A stretch of 64,000 bases of DNA, from positions 7,823,501-7,887,500 of the forward strand of contig NC_019673.1 of assembly GCF_000328705.1 (NCBI RefSeq), written 5' to 3'. A program made the position numbers and the translations under genes. Numbering within the stretch: the stretch's first letter is position 1; the number at the start of each line of letters is the position of its first letter. Shown in pieces: positions 36,654-46,948 of this stretch. The notes below the pieces were generated by a model. The model saw only the letters and a list, made by a program, of their open reading frames with translations, was not told the origin of the DNA and did no database searches. This DNA is from Saccharothrix espanaensis DSM 44229. GTDB lineage: Bacteria > Actinomycetota > Actinomycetes > Mycobacteriales > Pseudonocardiaceae.

Positions 36654-37426
36654 CCCGGCATCACTCCCAACGAGACGAGCAGCAGCGTCAGACCGGGCAG
36701 GAAGTTGTTGATCACGTGCGCCACCACGCTCGCCGTGAGCCGGCGGGTGATCAGCCGGGCGATGCCGATCGGCAGGGCGACCACGATCAGCAGCGACGTG
36801 CGCAACGGCTCCAGGTGGCTGGCCGCGAAGATCAACGTGGTGAGCACGAAGGCCGCCCACTGGCTCCAGCCCTGGCGCTCGATCGCGCCCCACAACAGCC
36901 CCCGGTAGATCAGCTCCTCGCAGATAGGCCCGACGAAGCAGACGTAGAGGAACATCGCGATGGCCGCGCCCAGCGGCAGCGCCGCGCCGTCCACCAGTTC
37001 GCCGATCGCCGACGTGGCGTTGTCGGTGCCGACGATCCGCGACCAGATCACCGCGGCCAGGTAGGTCAGCACCATCCCCAGCAGGCCGAGCTTCAGGCCG
37101 ATCTTGACGTCCGCCCAGTTCCACGACAGCCGCAGGTCGATCAGCGGCCCGTTGCCGCGGACCCGGGTGATCACCACGGCCAGCGCGGCGGCCAGCACCG
37201 TGGGCACCATCGAGCCGATCAGGATGAACGCCACCGAGCCGAACGGGTCCGTGCCGTTGGTCGACGCGATCGCCGTGATGAACACCGCCGACAGGATGAA
37301 GACCGCTTCGACCAGCAGGAACGCGCCAAAACCCCACCGCTGCCCCACCCGTTCGGGCGACGGCTCACGGCCGACCGCGCGGACTCCGGCGATGAGGCCT
37401 GTCGGGGGTTCATCCGGTGGGTTCAC
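36650..37426 (-). CDS. CPBP (CAAX-type) intramembrane metalloprotease, copy 1
   Basis: A 258-residue membrane protein of the CPBP/Abi family with about seven helices. The putative active-site motifs are CEELIYRGLLWGAIER (EExxxR), FAASHLEPL (His) and HVINNFLPG. Such proteins act as prenyl-protein proteases or are linked to bacteriocin immunity; the substrate here is unknown. The GTG at 37426 with AGGG upstream was chosen. Followed in overlap by pxpA and preceded by a second CPBP gene. Confidence 0.88.
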   Translation of the reverse strand: MNPPDEPPTGLIAGVRAVGREPSPERVGQRWGFGAFLLVEAVFILSAVFITAIASTNGTDPFGSVAFILIGSMVPTVLAAALAVVITRVRGNGPLIDLRLSWNWADVKIGLKLGLLGMVLTYLAAVIWSRIVGTDNATSAIGELVDGAALPLGAAIAMFLYVCFVGPICEELIYRGLLWGAIERQGWSQWAAFVLTTLIFAASHLEPLRTSLLIVVALPIGIARLITRRLTASVVAHVINNFLPGLTLLLVSLGVMPG

Positions 37427-37440
37427 AGCAAACACCCTAA

Positions 37441-38151
37441 TCAGGAGGCGCCTACGTAGAGGTAGACGGCGGGGAGCAGGTTGTTGGCGGCGTGCGCGAC
37501 GACGCTGGCCGAGACGCGGCCGGTGATCATCCGAGCCGCTCCGATGGCGAGCCCTTGGGCGAACAGGCTGATCGTGCGCCACGACTCCTCGTGCAAGAAC
37601 GCGAAGATCAGCGCCGTAAGACCGAGGATGACGATTTTCGGGACCTTGTAGTGCTCCAACGCGTTCCACAACGCGCCACGGGTGAGCAGTTCCTCGGTGA
37701 GCGGCGCGCCGAGGAACACGAACAGGGCCGCCAACGCCAACCACACCGACCTACCGCCGGACAGCGACTCGATCTGGTCGAGCGAGGAGTCCCCGTCGCG
37801 GTAGATGGAGAGCAGCAGCACGCCGAGCACCCACGCCGCCAGCAGCGACGCACCGCCGCACAACAGGCCGACCTTGATGTCGTGGGCGCGCGGGACCAGG
37901 CCGAAATCCCGGTCAGGGCCGTTGCCGCGCCACCAGGAGAAGACCGCGGGGCCGAGTCCCAGCAGGACGTTCGGCAGGAAGAGCAGCAGCAGCAACGGCC
38001 CGAGCACGGGCGGGTCGGTGATGTCGACCTCGGCGAACCGGTCGGCCGTGACGGCCGTGAACACCAGCGTGGACAGGTGGTACCCGGCCAAGCCCACGAA
38101 GAAGGCGAGGAAGCCCCAATGCGCCCGCCCGGTGTCCTGCTGTTCCTCCAC
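37441..38151 (-). CDS. CPBP (CAAX-type) intramembrane metalloprotease, copy 2
   Basis: A 236-residue paralogue of its neighbour, with six to seven helices and motifs TEELLTRGALWNALEH, FAFLHEESWR and HAANNLLPAVYLYVG. All presumed catalytic Glu, Arg and His are kept. The two copies are only moderately alike, so the duplication is old or they were recruited separately. GTG start. Confidence 0.87.
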   Translation of the reverse strand: MEEQQDTGRAHWGFLAFFVGLAGYHLSTLVFTAVTADRFAEVDITDPPVLGPLLLLLFLPNVLLGLGPAVFSWWRGNGPDRDFGLVPRAHDIKVGLLCGGASLLAAWVLGVLLLSIYRDGDSSLDQIESLSGGRSVWLALAALFVFLGAPLTEELLTRGALWNALEHYKVPKIVILGLTALIFAFLHEESWRTISLFAQGLAIGAARMITGRVSASVVAHAANNLLPAVYLYVGAS

Positions 38152-38247
38152 TCGACCGAACGTAGCGGCACGGCCCGCGACCGCACCGCCCAGGGCGGCC
38201 CAAGATCACTCTGACGGACGCGCGCCCGAACGGGAGGGGCCGCGGGA

Positions 38248-39324
38248 TCAGTGGATCCGGCCGCGCAGCATCACCAGGGCCGGGTGGCGCAGGGCGGCGA
38301 GGTCGTCGCGCGGGTCGTCCCGGTACACGACGACGTCCGCCGCGGCACCCTCCACCAGGGACGGGAAGCCCAGCCACTCGCGCGCGGCCCAGGACGCGGC
38401 GGCCAGCGCGTCGTGCCGGGACAGGCCGACGCCGTGCAGCGCCTGGATCTCGTCCACGATCCGGCCGTGCCTGATGCCGCCGCCCGCGTCCGTGCCCGCG
38501 AAGACCGGCACGCTGGCCTCGACCGCGGCCGCGATGACCGCCTTGTTGCGCGCGTAAAGATCACGCATGTGGGTGGCGTACGCGGGAAACTTTTCGGCCC
38601 CGGACGCGGCGATGTCCGGAAAGTTCTCGATGTTGATCAGGGTCGGCACCAACGCGGTGCCGGCGGCGGCCATCGTCGCGATGGTGTCGTCGGTCAGGCC
38701 GGTGCCGTGCTCGATGCAGTCGATGCCGGCGGCCAGCAGGCCGGGCAGGGCGTCCTCGCCGAACACGTGCGCGGTGACCCGCGCGCCGCCCTCGTGCGCC
38801 ACCTTGACCGCCCGCGCCAGCACGTCGTCGGACCACAGCGGGGCCAGGTCGCCGGTCGACCGGTCGATCCAGTCGCCGACCAGCTTCACCCAGCCGTCGC
38901 CCTGCGCGACCTGCTCGGCCACGGCGCCCGGCAGGTCCTGCTCGTCCTCCAGCTCGACGCCCAGGTACTTGATGTAGCGCCGGGGCCGGGCGATGTGCCG
39001 GCCCGCGCGGATGATCCGGGGCAGGTCCAGCCGCTCCTGGAGCGGGCGGGTGTCCAGCGGCGAACCGCAGTCGCGGATCAGCAGCGTGCCCGCCTCGCGG
39101 TTGAGCAGCGCCTGCTCGACCGCCTCCGGCAGGTCGACCGCGCCCTTCGAGCCGAGGCCGACGTGGCAGTGCGCGTCGACCAGGCCGGGCACCAGGTAGC
39201 CGCCGTCCACGACGGTCCGCGCGCCCGGCACCGGCTGCGTGCGGATGCGGCCGTTGACCACCCACAGGTCGCGCGGCTCACCGCCGTCGGGCAGGACGAC
39301 ACCGCGCAGGTGCAGCCCGGTCAC
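38248..39324 (-). CDS. Amidohydrolase family protein
   Basis: A 358-residue metal-dependent hydrolase. The N-terminal beta domain leads to the metal motif GLVDAHCHVGLGS. A Lys in GDGWVKLVGDWID, His in VTAHVFGED and IEHGTG, and Asp in FAGTDAGGG complete the site seen in imidazolonepropionase-like enzymes. The C-terminal GAAADVVVYRDDPRDDL is usual. Substrate unknown. The GTG start overlaps the ffh stop (GTGA); this pairing with ffh is common in actinobacteria. Confidence 0.9.
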   Translation of the reverse strand: MTGLHLRGVVLPDGGEPRDLWVVNGRIRTQPVPGARTVVDGGYLVPGLVDAHCHVGLGSKGAVDLPEAVEQALLNREAGTLLIRDCGSPLDTRPLQERLDLPRIIRAGRHIARPRRYIKYLGVELEDEQDLPGAVAEQVAQGDGWVKLVGDWIDRSTGDLAPLWSDDVLARAVKVAHEGGARVTAHVFGEDALPGLLAAGIDCIEHGTGLTDDTIATMAAAGTALVPTLINIENFPDIAASGAEKFPAYATHMRDLYARNKAVIAAAVEASVPVFAGTDAGGGIRHGRIVDEIQALHGVGLSRHDALAAASWAAREWLGFPSLVEGAAADVVVYRDDPRDDLAALRHPALVMLRGRIH

Positions 39325-40859
39325 TTCTTCGGGAACTTCAGCTTCGACGGGTCGAACCCGGCCGGGAGCTGGTCCAGCCCGCCGGCGCCCGGCGGCAGCT
39401 CCGGCATCCCGCCCGGCGGCAGGCCGGGAGGCATCCCGCCCGGCATCATGCCCGGGAAACCGCCGCGGACCTTCGGCGGCGTCGGGCCGCGCCCCTTGCC
39501 CTTCTTCCCCTTCTTGCCCTTGCCCTTCCTGCTGTTGGGCCGGGCACCGGGCAGACCGAACCGGCCGGCCATCTGCGACATCATCTTGCGAGCGTCGAAG
39601 AACCGGTTGACCAGGTCGTTCACATCGCTGACCCGGACACCGGAGCCGTTGGCGATGCGCAGCCGGCGGGAGGCGTTGATGATCTTCGGGTCGTCCCGCT
39701 CGGCGGGCGTCATGCCCCGGATGATCGCCTGCACGCGGTCCAGGTGCTTCTCGTCCAGGTTCGCGAGCTGGTCCTTCATCTGGCCCGCGCCGGGCAGCAT
39801 GCCCAGCAGGTTCGCGATCGGGCCCATCTTGCGCAGCGCGAGCATCTGCTCCAGGAAGTCCTCCAGCGTGAGCTGGCCGGACCCCATCTTCACCGCGGCA
39901 GCCTCGGCCTGGTCCGCGTCGAACGCCTGCTCGGCCTGCTCGATCAGGGTCAGCATGTCGCCCATGCCGAGGATCCGCGACGCCATCCGGTCGGGGTGGA
40001 AGACGTCGAAGTCCTCCAGCTTCTCGCCGTTGGACGCGAACAGGATCGGCTGGCCGGTCACCTCGCGCACGGACAGCGCCGCACCACCGCGGGCGTCGCC
40101 GTCGAGCTTGGTCAGCACGACACCGGTGAAACCGACGCCCTCGCTGAACGCGGTCGCCGTGTTCACGGCGTCCTGACCGATCATCGCGTCGACCACGAAC
40201 AGCACCTCGTCGGGCTGCACGGCGGCGCGGATGTCGATCGCCTGGCGCATCATCTCCTCGTCGACGCCCAGCCGGCCGGCGGTGTCGACCACGACCACGT
40301 CGTGCTGGGCCCGCTTGGCCTCCTCGATGCCGCGGCGGGCCACCTCGACCGGGTCGCCCACGCCGTTGCCGGGCTCGGGCGCGAACACCGGGACACCGGC
40401 CCGCTCGCCGACGACCTGGAGCTGGGTGACCGCGTTCGGGCGCTGGAGGTCGCAGGCGACCAGCATCGGCGTGTGCCCCTGGCCGCGCAGCCACTTGGCG
40501 AGCTTGCCCGCGAGAGTGGTCTTACCGGCGCCCTGGAGGCCGGCGAGCATGATCACCGTGGGCGGGTTCTTGGCCAGGTTCAGCCGGCGCGTCTCGCCGC
40601 CGAGGATGCCGACGAGCTCCTCGTTGACGATCTTGACGACCTGCTGCGCCGGGTTGAGCGCCTGGGAGACCTCGGAGCCCTTGGCGCGTTCCTTGATCGA
40701 GGCGATGAACGTCCGGACGACGGGCAGCGCGACGTCCGCCTCCAGCAGCGCCACCCGGATCTCGCGTGCGGTGGCGTCGATGTCGGCCTCGGACAGCCGC
40801 CCCTTGCCCCGCAGGTTCTGCAGGACCGAGGTGAGCCGGTCGGAAAGGGTGTTGAACAC
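39321..40859 (-). CDS. ffh: Signal recognition particle protein Ffh
   Basis: SRP54 homologue that targets membrane proteins. The 512-residue protein has an N domain, a GTPase G domain with GLQGAGKTT, VDTAGRLGVDE and LTKLDGDARGG, and the Met-rich M domain that binds signal peptides and 4.5S RNA. The C-terminus is long, with a lysine-rich stretch and a Gly/Pro/Met tail (GGFPGMMPGGMPPGLPPGG). The GTG at 40859 gives the family start FNTLSDRLTSVLQNL. Its receptor gene, ftsY, begins to appear at the right edge. Confidence 0.97.
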   Translation of the reverse strand: MFNTLSDRLTSVLQNLRGKGRLSEADIDATAREIRVALLEADVALPVVRTFIASIKERAKGSEVSQALNPAQQVVKIVNEELVGILGGETRRLNLAKNPPTVIMLAGLQGAGKTTLAGKLAKWLRGQGHTPMLVACDLQRPNAVTQLQVVGERAGVPVFAPEPGNGVGDPVEVARRGIEEAKRAQHDVVVVDTAGRLGVDEEMMRQAIDIRAAVQPDEVLFVVDAMIGQDAVNTATAFSEGVGFTGVVLTKLDGDARGGAALSVREVTGQPILFASNGEKLEDFDVFHPDRMASRILGMGDMLTLIEQAEQAFDADQAEAAAVKMGSGQLTLEDFLEQMLALRKMGPIANLLGMLPGAGQMKDQLANLDEKHLDRVQAIIRGMTPAERDDPKIINASRRLRIANGSGVRVSDVNDLVNRFFDARKMMSQMAGRFGLPGARPNSRKGKGKKGKKGKGRGPTPPKVRGGFPGMMPGGMPPGLPPGGMPELPPGAGGLDQLPAGFDPSKLKFPKK

Positions 40860-40895
40860 GATGCCGCCAGACCTCGCACGTCGTCGGACCAATGA

Positions 40896-41462
40896 CTACC
40901 CGTCAGCGTAGCCGCTCCGGGTGACCGACAGTCGCAGCCGGTCGTCCCGGGTCAGCACGGTCAACGCCTGCCACCCCCGCGGCGCCTTGCCGGCGGCGAA
41001 GCGCTCGCGCAGCGCGGCGGCGCGGCGGACGTGCCGCGAGAACGACCGCGACCGGATCAGCCGACCCCGCTGGACCTGCCCGGACAGCGCCTGCTCCGGG
41101 CTGGCGTCGAGCCACATGAAGTGCCGGGGCCGCCAGGAGGCCAACCCGACCAGCACCAGCCCGGCACGGGTCGTCGGGCGGGTGGACGGTTCGTGGACGA
41201 GGAGGAGGTCGGAGGAGGTCAAGGCGAACCAGAGGATGCGGGAGCGGTGCGCCAAGTGGACCAGCGGACGGTAGAAGCGGTAGGGCAGCGTGGCGGGGAA
41301 CACGCCCCGGAGGTAGGCGCGCACCTGGTCGGAGTCCAACACGATGGCGGACGCACCCCCGGTGTCGACCCCGGCGAGCAACGTCGTCTTCCCCGCGCCA
41401 GGCAGCCCGGCCAGCACAACGAGAGCTCGTGGCGCTACGGCGACGGCGTTCATCACACCCAT
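40896..41462 (-). CDS. P-loop kinase-like ATPase
   Basis: A 188-residue protein with Walker A GLPGAGKTT near the N-terminus and a DSDQVR element after strand 2, as in zeta-toxin/AAA_33 kinases and shikimate-kinase-like enzymes. The lid region has many arginines (RLIRSRSFSRHVRRAAALRE), typical for this group. Substrate unknown. The start could be ATG at 41462 or 41453; neither has a strong ribosome binding site. It lies upstream of ffh on the same strand with a 36-bp gap. Confidence 0.82.
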   Translation of the reverse strand: MGVMNAVAVAPRALVVLAGLPGAGKTTLLAGVDTGGASAIVLDSDQVRAYLRGVFPATLPYRFYRPLVHLAHRSRILWFALTSSDLLLVHEPSTRPTTRAGLVLVGLASWRPRHFMWLDASPEQALSGQVQRGRLIRSRSFSRHVRRAAALRERFAAGKAPRGWQALTVLTRDDRLRLSVTRSGYADG

Positions 41463-41626
41463 ACTAAAGAGACGTTTCGGACGGCCAGGAGTTCCCGGAC
41501 ACGGCGACAGCCCACCACGAGCCGAAGAGCCGGCCCCCAGTCACAGCGCCCACCCCGACCCACCGCACAACCACACCCCACCCGACCACCACACCCCACC
41601 CGACCACCGCGATCCACCCGACTACT

Positions 41627-41759
41627 GCGTCGTGTCATCCCCGTACGGCCTGCGCGCAGCGAACCGCGCTTGGTCTGGACGTGCAAGCACGCCCTTCGCT
41701 TGCACGTCCAGACCAAGGGTGGTTGTCTCCGACCAGGCCGTACGGGGATGACACGACGC
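41627..41759. repeat. 133-bp two-stage palindrome
   Basis: Two nested perfect inverted repeats share one centre. The inner arms of 20 bp (41669-41688 and 41698-41717; arm starts CTTGGTCTGGACGTGC) have a nine-base loop. The outer arms of 26 bp (41627-41652 and 41734-41759) start GCGTCGTGTCATCCCC. Between inner and outer arms lie 16 unpaired bases on each side. As RNA it would form a long hairpin with one symmetrical interior loop; as DNA it could extrude a cruciform. Confidence 0.93.
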
Positions 41760-41924
41760 CCACCCGCTCACTCATCCTTGGTGGCCTGCCCGTCCGGCGA
41801 GGACGCTTTTGGCTTTTGCCGACGGCGTGCGCTTCACCAGCACCTCTGAAGGCTTGTGGCGTGGCCTCCGGCCCCCGACACCATCATCCCATGCACCACC
41901 GACAAACGCGCTAACGCTGAGTCC

Positions 41925-42053
41925 CCACCCCGCGACCCACCCCCGCGACCCACCCCCGCGACCCACCCCCGCGGTCCACCCCCGCGACCCCACCGCGCGA
42001 GCCACCCCGCGACCCCACCCTGCGAGCCACCCTGCGACCCACTCTGGGAGCCC
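41925..42053. repeat. Degenerate C-rich 11-13 bp tandem repeat
   Basis: About ten copies of a unit near CCCCCGCGACCCA follow each other, exact at first and drifting to CTGCGAGCCACC later. No protein-like frame runs through it. Probably a slippage product. Confidence 0.75.
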
Positions 42054-42241
42054 ACCAAGCCTTCCTTCGGCAATTCGTCGCCACACGCCCCGCGTCCGCG
42101 TGACCAGCTTCGCCACCCGACCAAGGCGACCGAAACGACCAAGACGACCTCTGAACCGCCATCCATACAGCTCCGAGCGCGACACACAGAGACCTGCACG
42201 ACCGCAAGCACAGCACCGCCGTGCCAGCCGCTCTAGAGCAA

Positions 42242-42282
42242 ATCCGGGGGCGGTCCAACCCCTCAGTGGACCGCCCCCGGAT
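42242..42282 (-). terminator. Strong terminator hairpin downstream of glnD
   Basis: A perfect 16-bp stem (ATCCGGGGGCGGTCCA and complement) with a nine-base loop, followed by TTTGCTC on the minus strand. It ends the amtB-glnK-glnD operon. Confidence 0.85.
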
Positions 42283-42412
42283 CTTTCGTCGGTGACGCTC
42301 CTTCCGCCGTGTTCCGGCGGCCCCCTGCGTCACAGCAGAGAGCCTGCCGTGGGACCGGGGTGCAGGTCAGCGTGACGACCCGCGTCGGTTGTGCGTAGAG
42401 CTACGCAACCGG

Positions 42413-44815
42413 TCAGGTGGCTGCCGACAGGACCGCTCGTTCCACCTTCCGGCGGAGTTCCCCGTCCAGGCCGGTTCGGGCCGCTATCGCGAACGCGTCG
42501 ACCACCGTCGACCCCAGGGTGGACACCCTGGCCCACACCACGTCCACTCCGGACCGTTCCAGCGCGTCCGCGACCTTGTGCAGCAGGCCGATCCGGTCGG
42601 CTGCCCGCAACTCCAGCACCACCCCACCTGTCGACTCGTCGTCGAACCACAGCACCTTCGCCGGCGGTGGGTCCTGGGGTGGGCCTCCGTAGTCGCGTTC
42701 TTTCGCCGCCAGCTTCTCCCCCAGCGGGAACGAGCCGTCGATCGCCCTGGTCAGTTGTTCCCTCAGCAACGTCACGTCCGGCAGGGAGCCGAACCTCGGC
42801 GAGACCGTGAACACGTCCACCGCCGCGCCTTCGTACGAGCGCAGCGCCGCCGTGTGCACCTCCAGCGAGTTCAACGCCAGCACCCCCGCCGCGCGCGACA
42901 GCAACCCGGGACGGTCGGGGGCCACGACGGTCACCGTCGCCGCGTGGCCTTGGGGATCGACGAGCACGTCCGGCTTCCCGGACGCCGCCACGGCCACCGC
43001 CAAGTCCTGCTGGCGCCGCTCCAACGGCTCGGGCTTGGGCAGGGGGTCGCCCGCCATCGCGGTCCGGCAGCGGGCGACCAGGTCGCCGATCAGCGACGCC
43101 TTCCAGTCCGACCACACGCCCGGACCGGTCGCCGAGGCGTCGGCTTCGGCCAACGCGTGCAGCAGTTCCAGCAACACGGCGTCGCCGCCCAGGGTGTCGA
43201 CCACCCGCCGGACGGTCGCCTCGTCCTCCACGTCCCGCCGCGTCGCGGTGTGCGGCAGCAGCAGGTGGTGCCGGACGAGCGCGGACACCGTCACGACGTC
43301 CTGCGGCCACAGGCCCAGGCGTTCGGCGACCTGCGTCGTCAACGCCGCGCCCACCTCCGAGTGGTCCTGTTGACGTCCCTTGCCGATGTCGTGCAGCAAC
43401 GCCCCCAACAACAACAAGTCCGGTCGGGACACACGGGTGACCAGACGCGCCGCGTGCGCCGTCGTCTGCACGAGGTGCCTGTCGACCGTCCACATGTGAG
43501 CAGCGTCGCGCGGTGGAAGGTCGCGCACCGCACCCCATTCGGGGAACAGCCGCCCCCACAGGCCGGTGCGGTCCAACGCCTCCACCACGTCGATCAGGCC
43601 CGATCCGCTGCCCAGCAGCGCCAGCAGTTCGTCGCGCGCTTCCCTCGGCCACGGCTGGCGCAGCTCCGGCGCGGTGTCGGCGAGACGGGTCAGCGTCCCG
43701 GCCGCGATCGGGTGTTTGGTGCGCGCCGCCGCCGTCGCGACCCGCAGCAGCAGCGCCGGGTCCCGGCTGGGCATCGCGTCCCGGGCCAGCGCCACCTCGG
43801 TGCCGTGCAGCACCACCCCTTCGTCCAACGGCCGGCGCGCCGGCGTCCGGCGCAGTGGCGAGCGGGCGAAGACGCCCAGGCCGCGTTTGGGCACGGCGGC
43901 ACGGGCCGTGCGCATCGACACGTCCACGGCGTACACGATCGTGCGGGCCGCCGACGACATCGCGCGCGCCAGCGCGAACCGGTCGGCCAGCCCCAGCGCG
44001 GCGGCGACCTCGTCACCGTCCTGCGCGCGCAGGACGTCCCTCGGCCGCCCTGCCACCCGGCGCAGTTCGGTCCGCACGTCCAGCAGCAGCCGGCGGGCTT
44101 CGTCCACGTCGGCCGACGGGCGGTCGGTGAGCTGGGCCGCCGACAGGGCGTCGAGCAGGGTCACGTCCCGCAGCCCGCCGCGCCCGTGCTTGAGGTCCGG
44201 CTCGACGCGGTGCGCGATCTCGCCGCTGCGGGCCCACCGCCGTCGCGCCGATTCGGCCAGCTCGTCCAGCCTGGTCCGCGCCCCGGACCGCCACGCCTGG
44301 CGCGCACTCTCGGCCAGCCGCCCGCTGACCTCCGCGTCGCCCGCGATGTGCCGCAGGTCGAGCAGCCCGAGCGCGGTCCGCAGGTCGCCGGCCGCGACGC
44401 GCAGCGCCTCGCCGACCGTGCGCACCGAGTGGTCCAGGCCGATGCCCGAGTTCCACAGCGGGTACCAGAGCTTTTCGGCGACCGCGTCGACACTCTTGTT
44501 CCCGTTGTGCACCAGGACCAGGTCGAGGTCCGAGTACGGCACGAGTTCACGCCTGCCCAGCCCTCCGACGGCAACCAGGGCCAGCCCGCTGCCCCGCCCA
44601 CCGACACCCGCCTGCGAGGCATGCGCGGTCAACCAGAACTCGTGCAGGTCCACCAGCGCCTCGCGCAGCGACTCCCCCGTCAACCGGCGGCGACCTGGCG
44701 CGAGCAGTCGATCCCGTGCCCGCACCAGGTCGTCAGCCGTGACGACGGCCGTCCCGACGTTGTCCACCACGGCCGTCCCCCGTTCCCGCAGAGCCTCCGA
44801 CAGAGCGTCTTCCAC
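42413..44815 (-). CDS. glnD: PII protein uridylyl-/adenylyltransferase GlnD
   Basis: GlnD modifies and demodifies the PII protein in response to nitrogen state; in actinobacteria the modification is adenylylation. The 800-residue protein has the nucleotidyltransferase site GGLGRRE at 84-90 with Asp96 and Asp98, a central helical part, an HD domain (GALLHDIGKG), and two C-terminal ACT domains (VVAPDRPGLLSRAAGVLA and LRAADRIGLLHKVADALE) that sense glutamine. Last gene of the operon. Confidence 0.96.
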   Translation of the reverse strand: MEDALSEALRERGTAVVDNVGTAVVTADDLVRARDRLLAPGRRRLTGESLREALVDLHEFWLTAHASQAGVGGRGSGLALVAVGGLGRRELVPYSDLDLVLVHNGNKSVDAVAEKLWYPLWNSGIGLDHSVRTVGEALRVAAGDLRTALGLLDLRHIAGDAEVSGRLAESARQAWRSGARTRLDELAESARRRWARSGEIAHRVEPDLKHGRGGLRDVTLLDALSAAQLTDRPSADVDEARRLLLDVRTELRRVAGRPRDVLRAQDGDEVAAALGLADRFALARAMSSAARTIVYAVDVSMRTARAAVPKRGLGVFARSPLRRTPARRPLDEGVVLHGTEVALARDAMPSRDPALLLRVATAAARTKHPIAAGTLTRLADTAPELRQPWPREARDELLALLGSGSGLIDVVEALDRTGLWGRLFPEWGAVRDLPPRDAAHMWTVDRHLVQTTAHAARLVTRVSRPDLLLLGALLHDIGKGRQQDHSEVGAALTTQVAERLGLWPQDVVTVSALVRHHLLLPHTATRRDVEDEATVRRVVDTLGGDAVLLELLHALAEADASATGPGVWSDWKASLIGDLVARCRTAMAGDPLPKPEPLERRQQDLAVAVAASGKPDVLVDPQGHAATVTVVAPDRPGLLSRAAGVLALNSLEVHTAALRSYEGAAVDVFTVSPRFGSLPDVTLLREQLTRAIDGSFPLGEKLAAKERDYGGPPQDPPPAKVLWFDDESTGGVVLELRAADRIGLLHKVADALERSGVDVVWARVSTLGSTVVDAFAIAARTGLDGELRRKVERAVLSAAT

Positions 44816-44839
44816 AGAACGCCTCCTACAGAGCGTTCC

Positions 44840-46518
<1,679 letters not shown>

Positions 46519-46586
46519 GTCGACCTCCACTGCACGTCGGTTGCAGGGAGCATCGGGACGTCCTGTTTCACCGGGCCGCGCGCCAG

Positions 46587-46634
46587 GTTTCGCGGCGGTG
46601 AACTGTCCGGGGCTTGGTGTTACGGGCAGGTTTC
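46587..46634 (-). promoter_or_regulatory. Possible GlnR-binding boxes upstream of amtB
   Basis: Read on the minus strand, GAAAC-n6-GTAAC (46634-46619) and TTCAC-n6-GAAAC (46602-46587) occur, resembling the actinobacterial GlnR half-site pattern gTnAc-n6-GaAAc. The two pairs are 16 bases apart, one base off an ideal 11-bp helical register. They lie 70-115 bases before the amtB start, where GlnR acts in Streptomyces and mycobacteria. Confidence 0.5.
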
Positions 46635-46850
46635 CAGAGGTTGAAGGGCGGACGTTCGCCGGTGATCGTGGCCGGACACCGTGGAATCGCCGGTGACGTT
46701 CGGCTCGACCGCACCGCTCCTGTCGGGGGATCGCGATCCTGGAGACGTGCCGGCCACGACGGTGGGTCACTTTCGCGACGTGCGCCCGCAAGAGCCGTCA
46801 TCCGGCCAGGCAGCCGCCGATGCACCCCAAGCAGCCGGGACAACACGGAC

Positions 46851-46883
46851 GGGCCGCCCCTCGTACGCAACGAGAGGCGGCCC
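46851..46883 (-). terminator. Stem-loop downstream of the secreted peptidase gene
   Basis: Arms GGGCCGCCCCTCGT and ACGAGAGGCGGCCC with a five-base loop and a single mismatch, between the peptidase stop and the amtB upstream region. No T run. Probably the terminator of the peptidase gene. Confidence 0.7.
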
Positions 46884-46948
46884 GTCGTGGTGCGGACCGA
46901 CCGAGCCGACCGGCAACCCAGCCGACCCAGCCGACCCAGCCGGCAGGA

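Larger units (their letters stand above)
41463..42412. other. 950-bp region without a convincing gene
   Basis: Between the P-loop gene and glnD no frame has a good start, ribosome binding site and protein-like composition together. The stretch holds a C-rich low-complexity part (about 41530-41630), a two-stage palindrome (41627-41759), a C-rich 12-bp repeat (about 41925-42053) and the glnD terminator (42242-42282). Confidence 0.7.

Noticed and set aside
41681-41717. tRNA-like or riboswitch fold in the palindrome
   Set aside because: No tRNA arms or anticodon pattern; it is a simple long hairpin.
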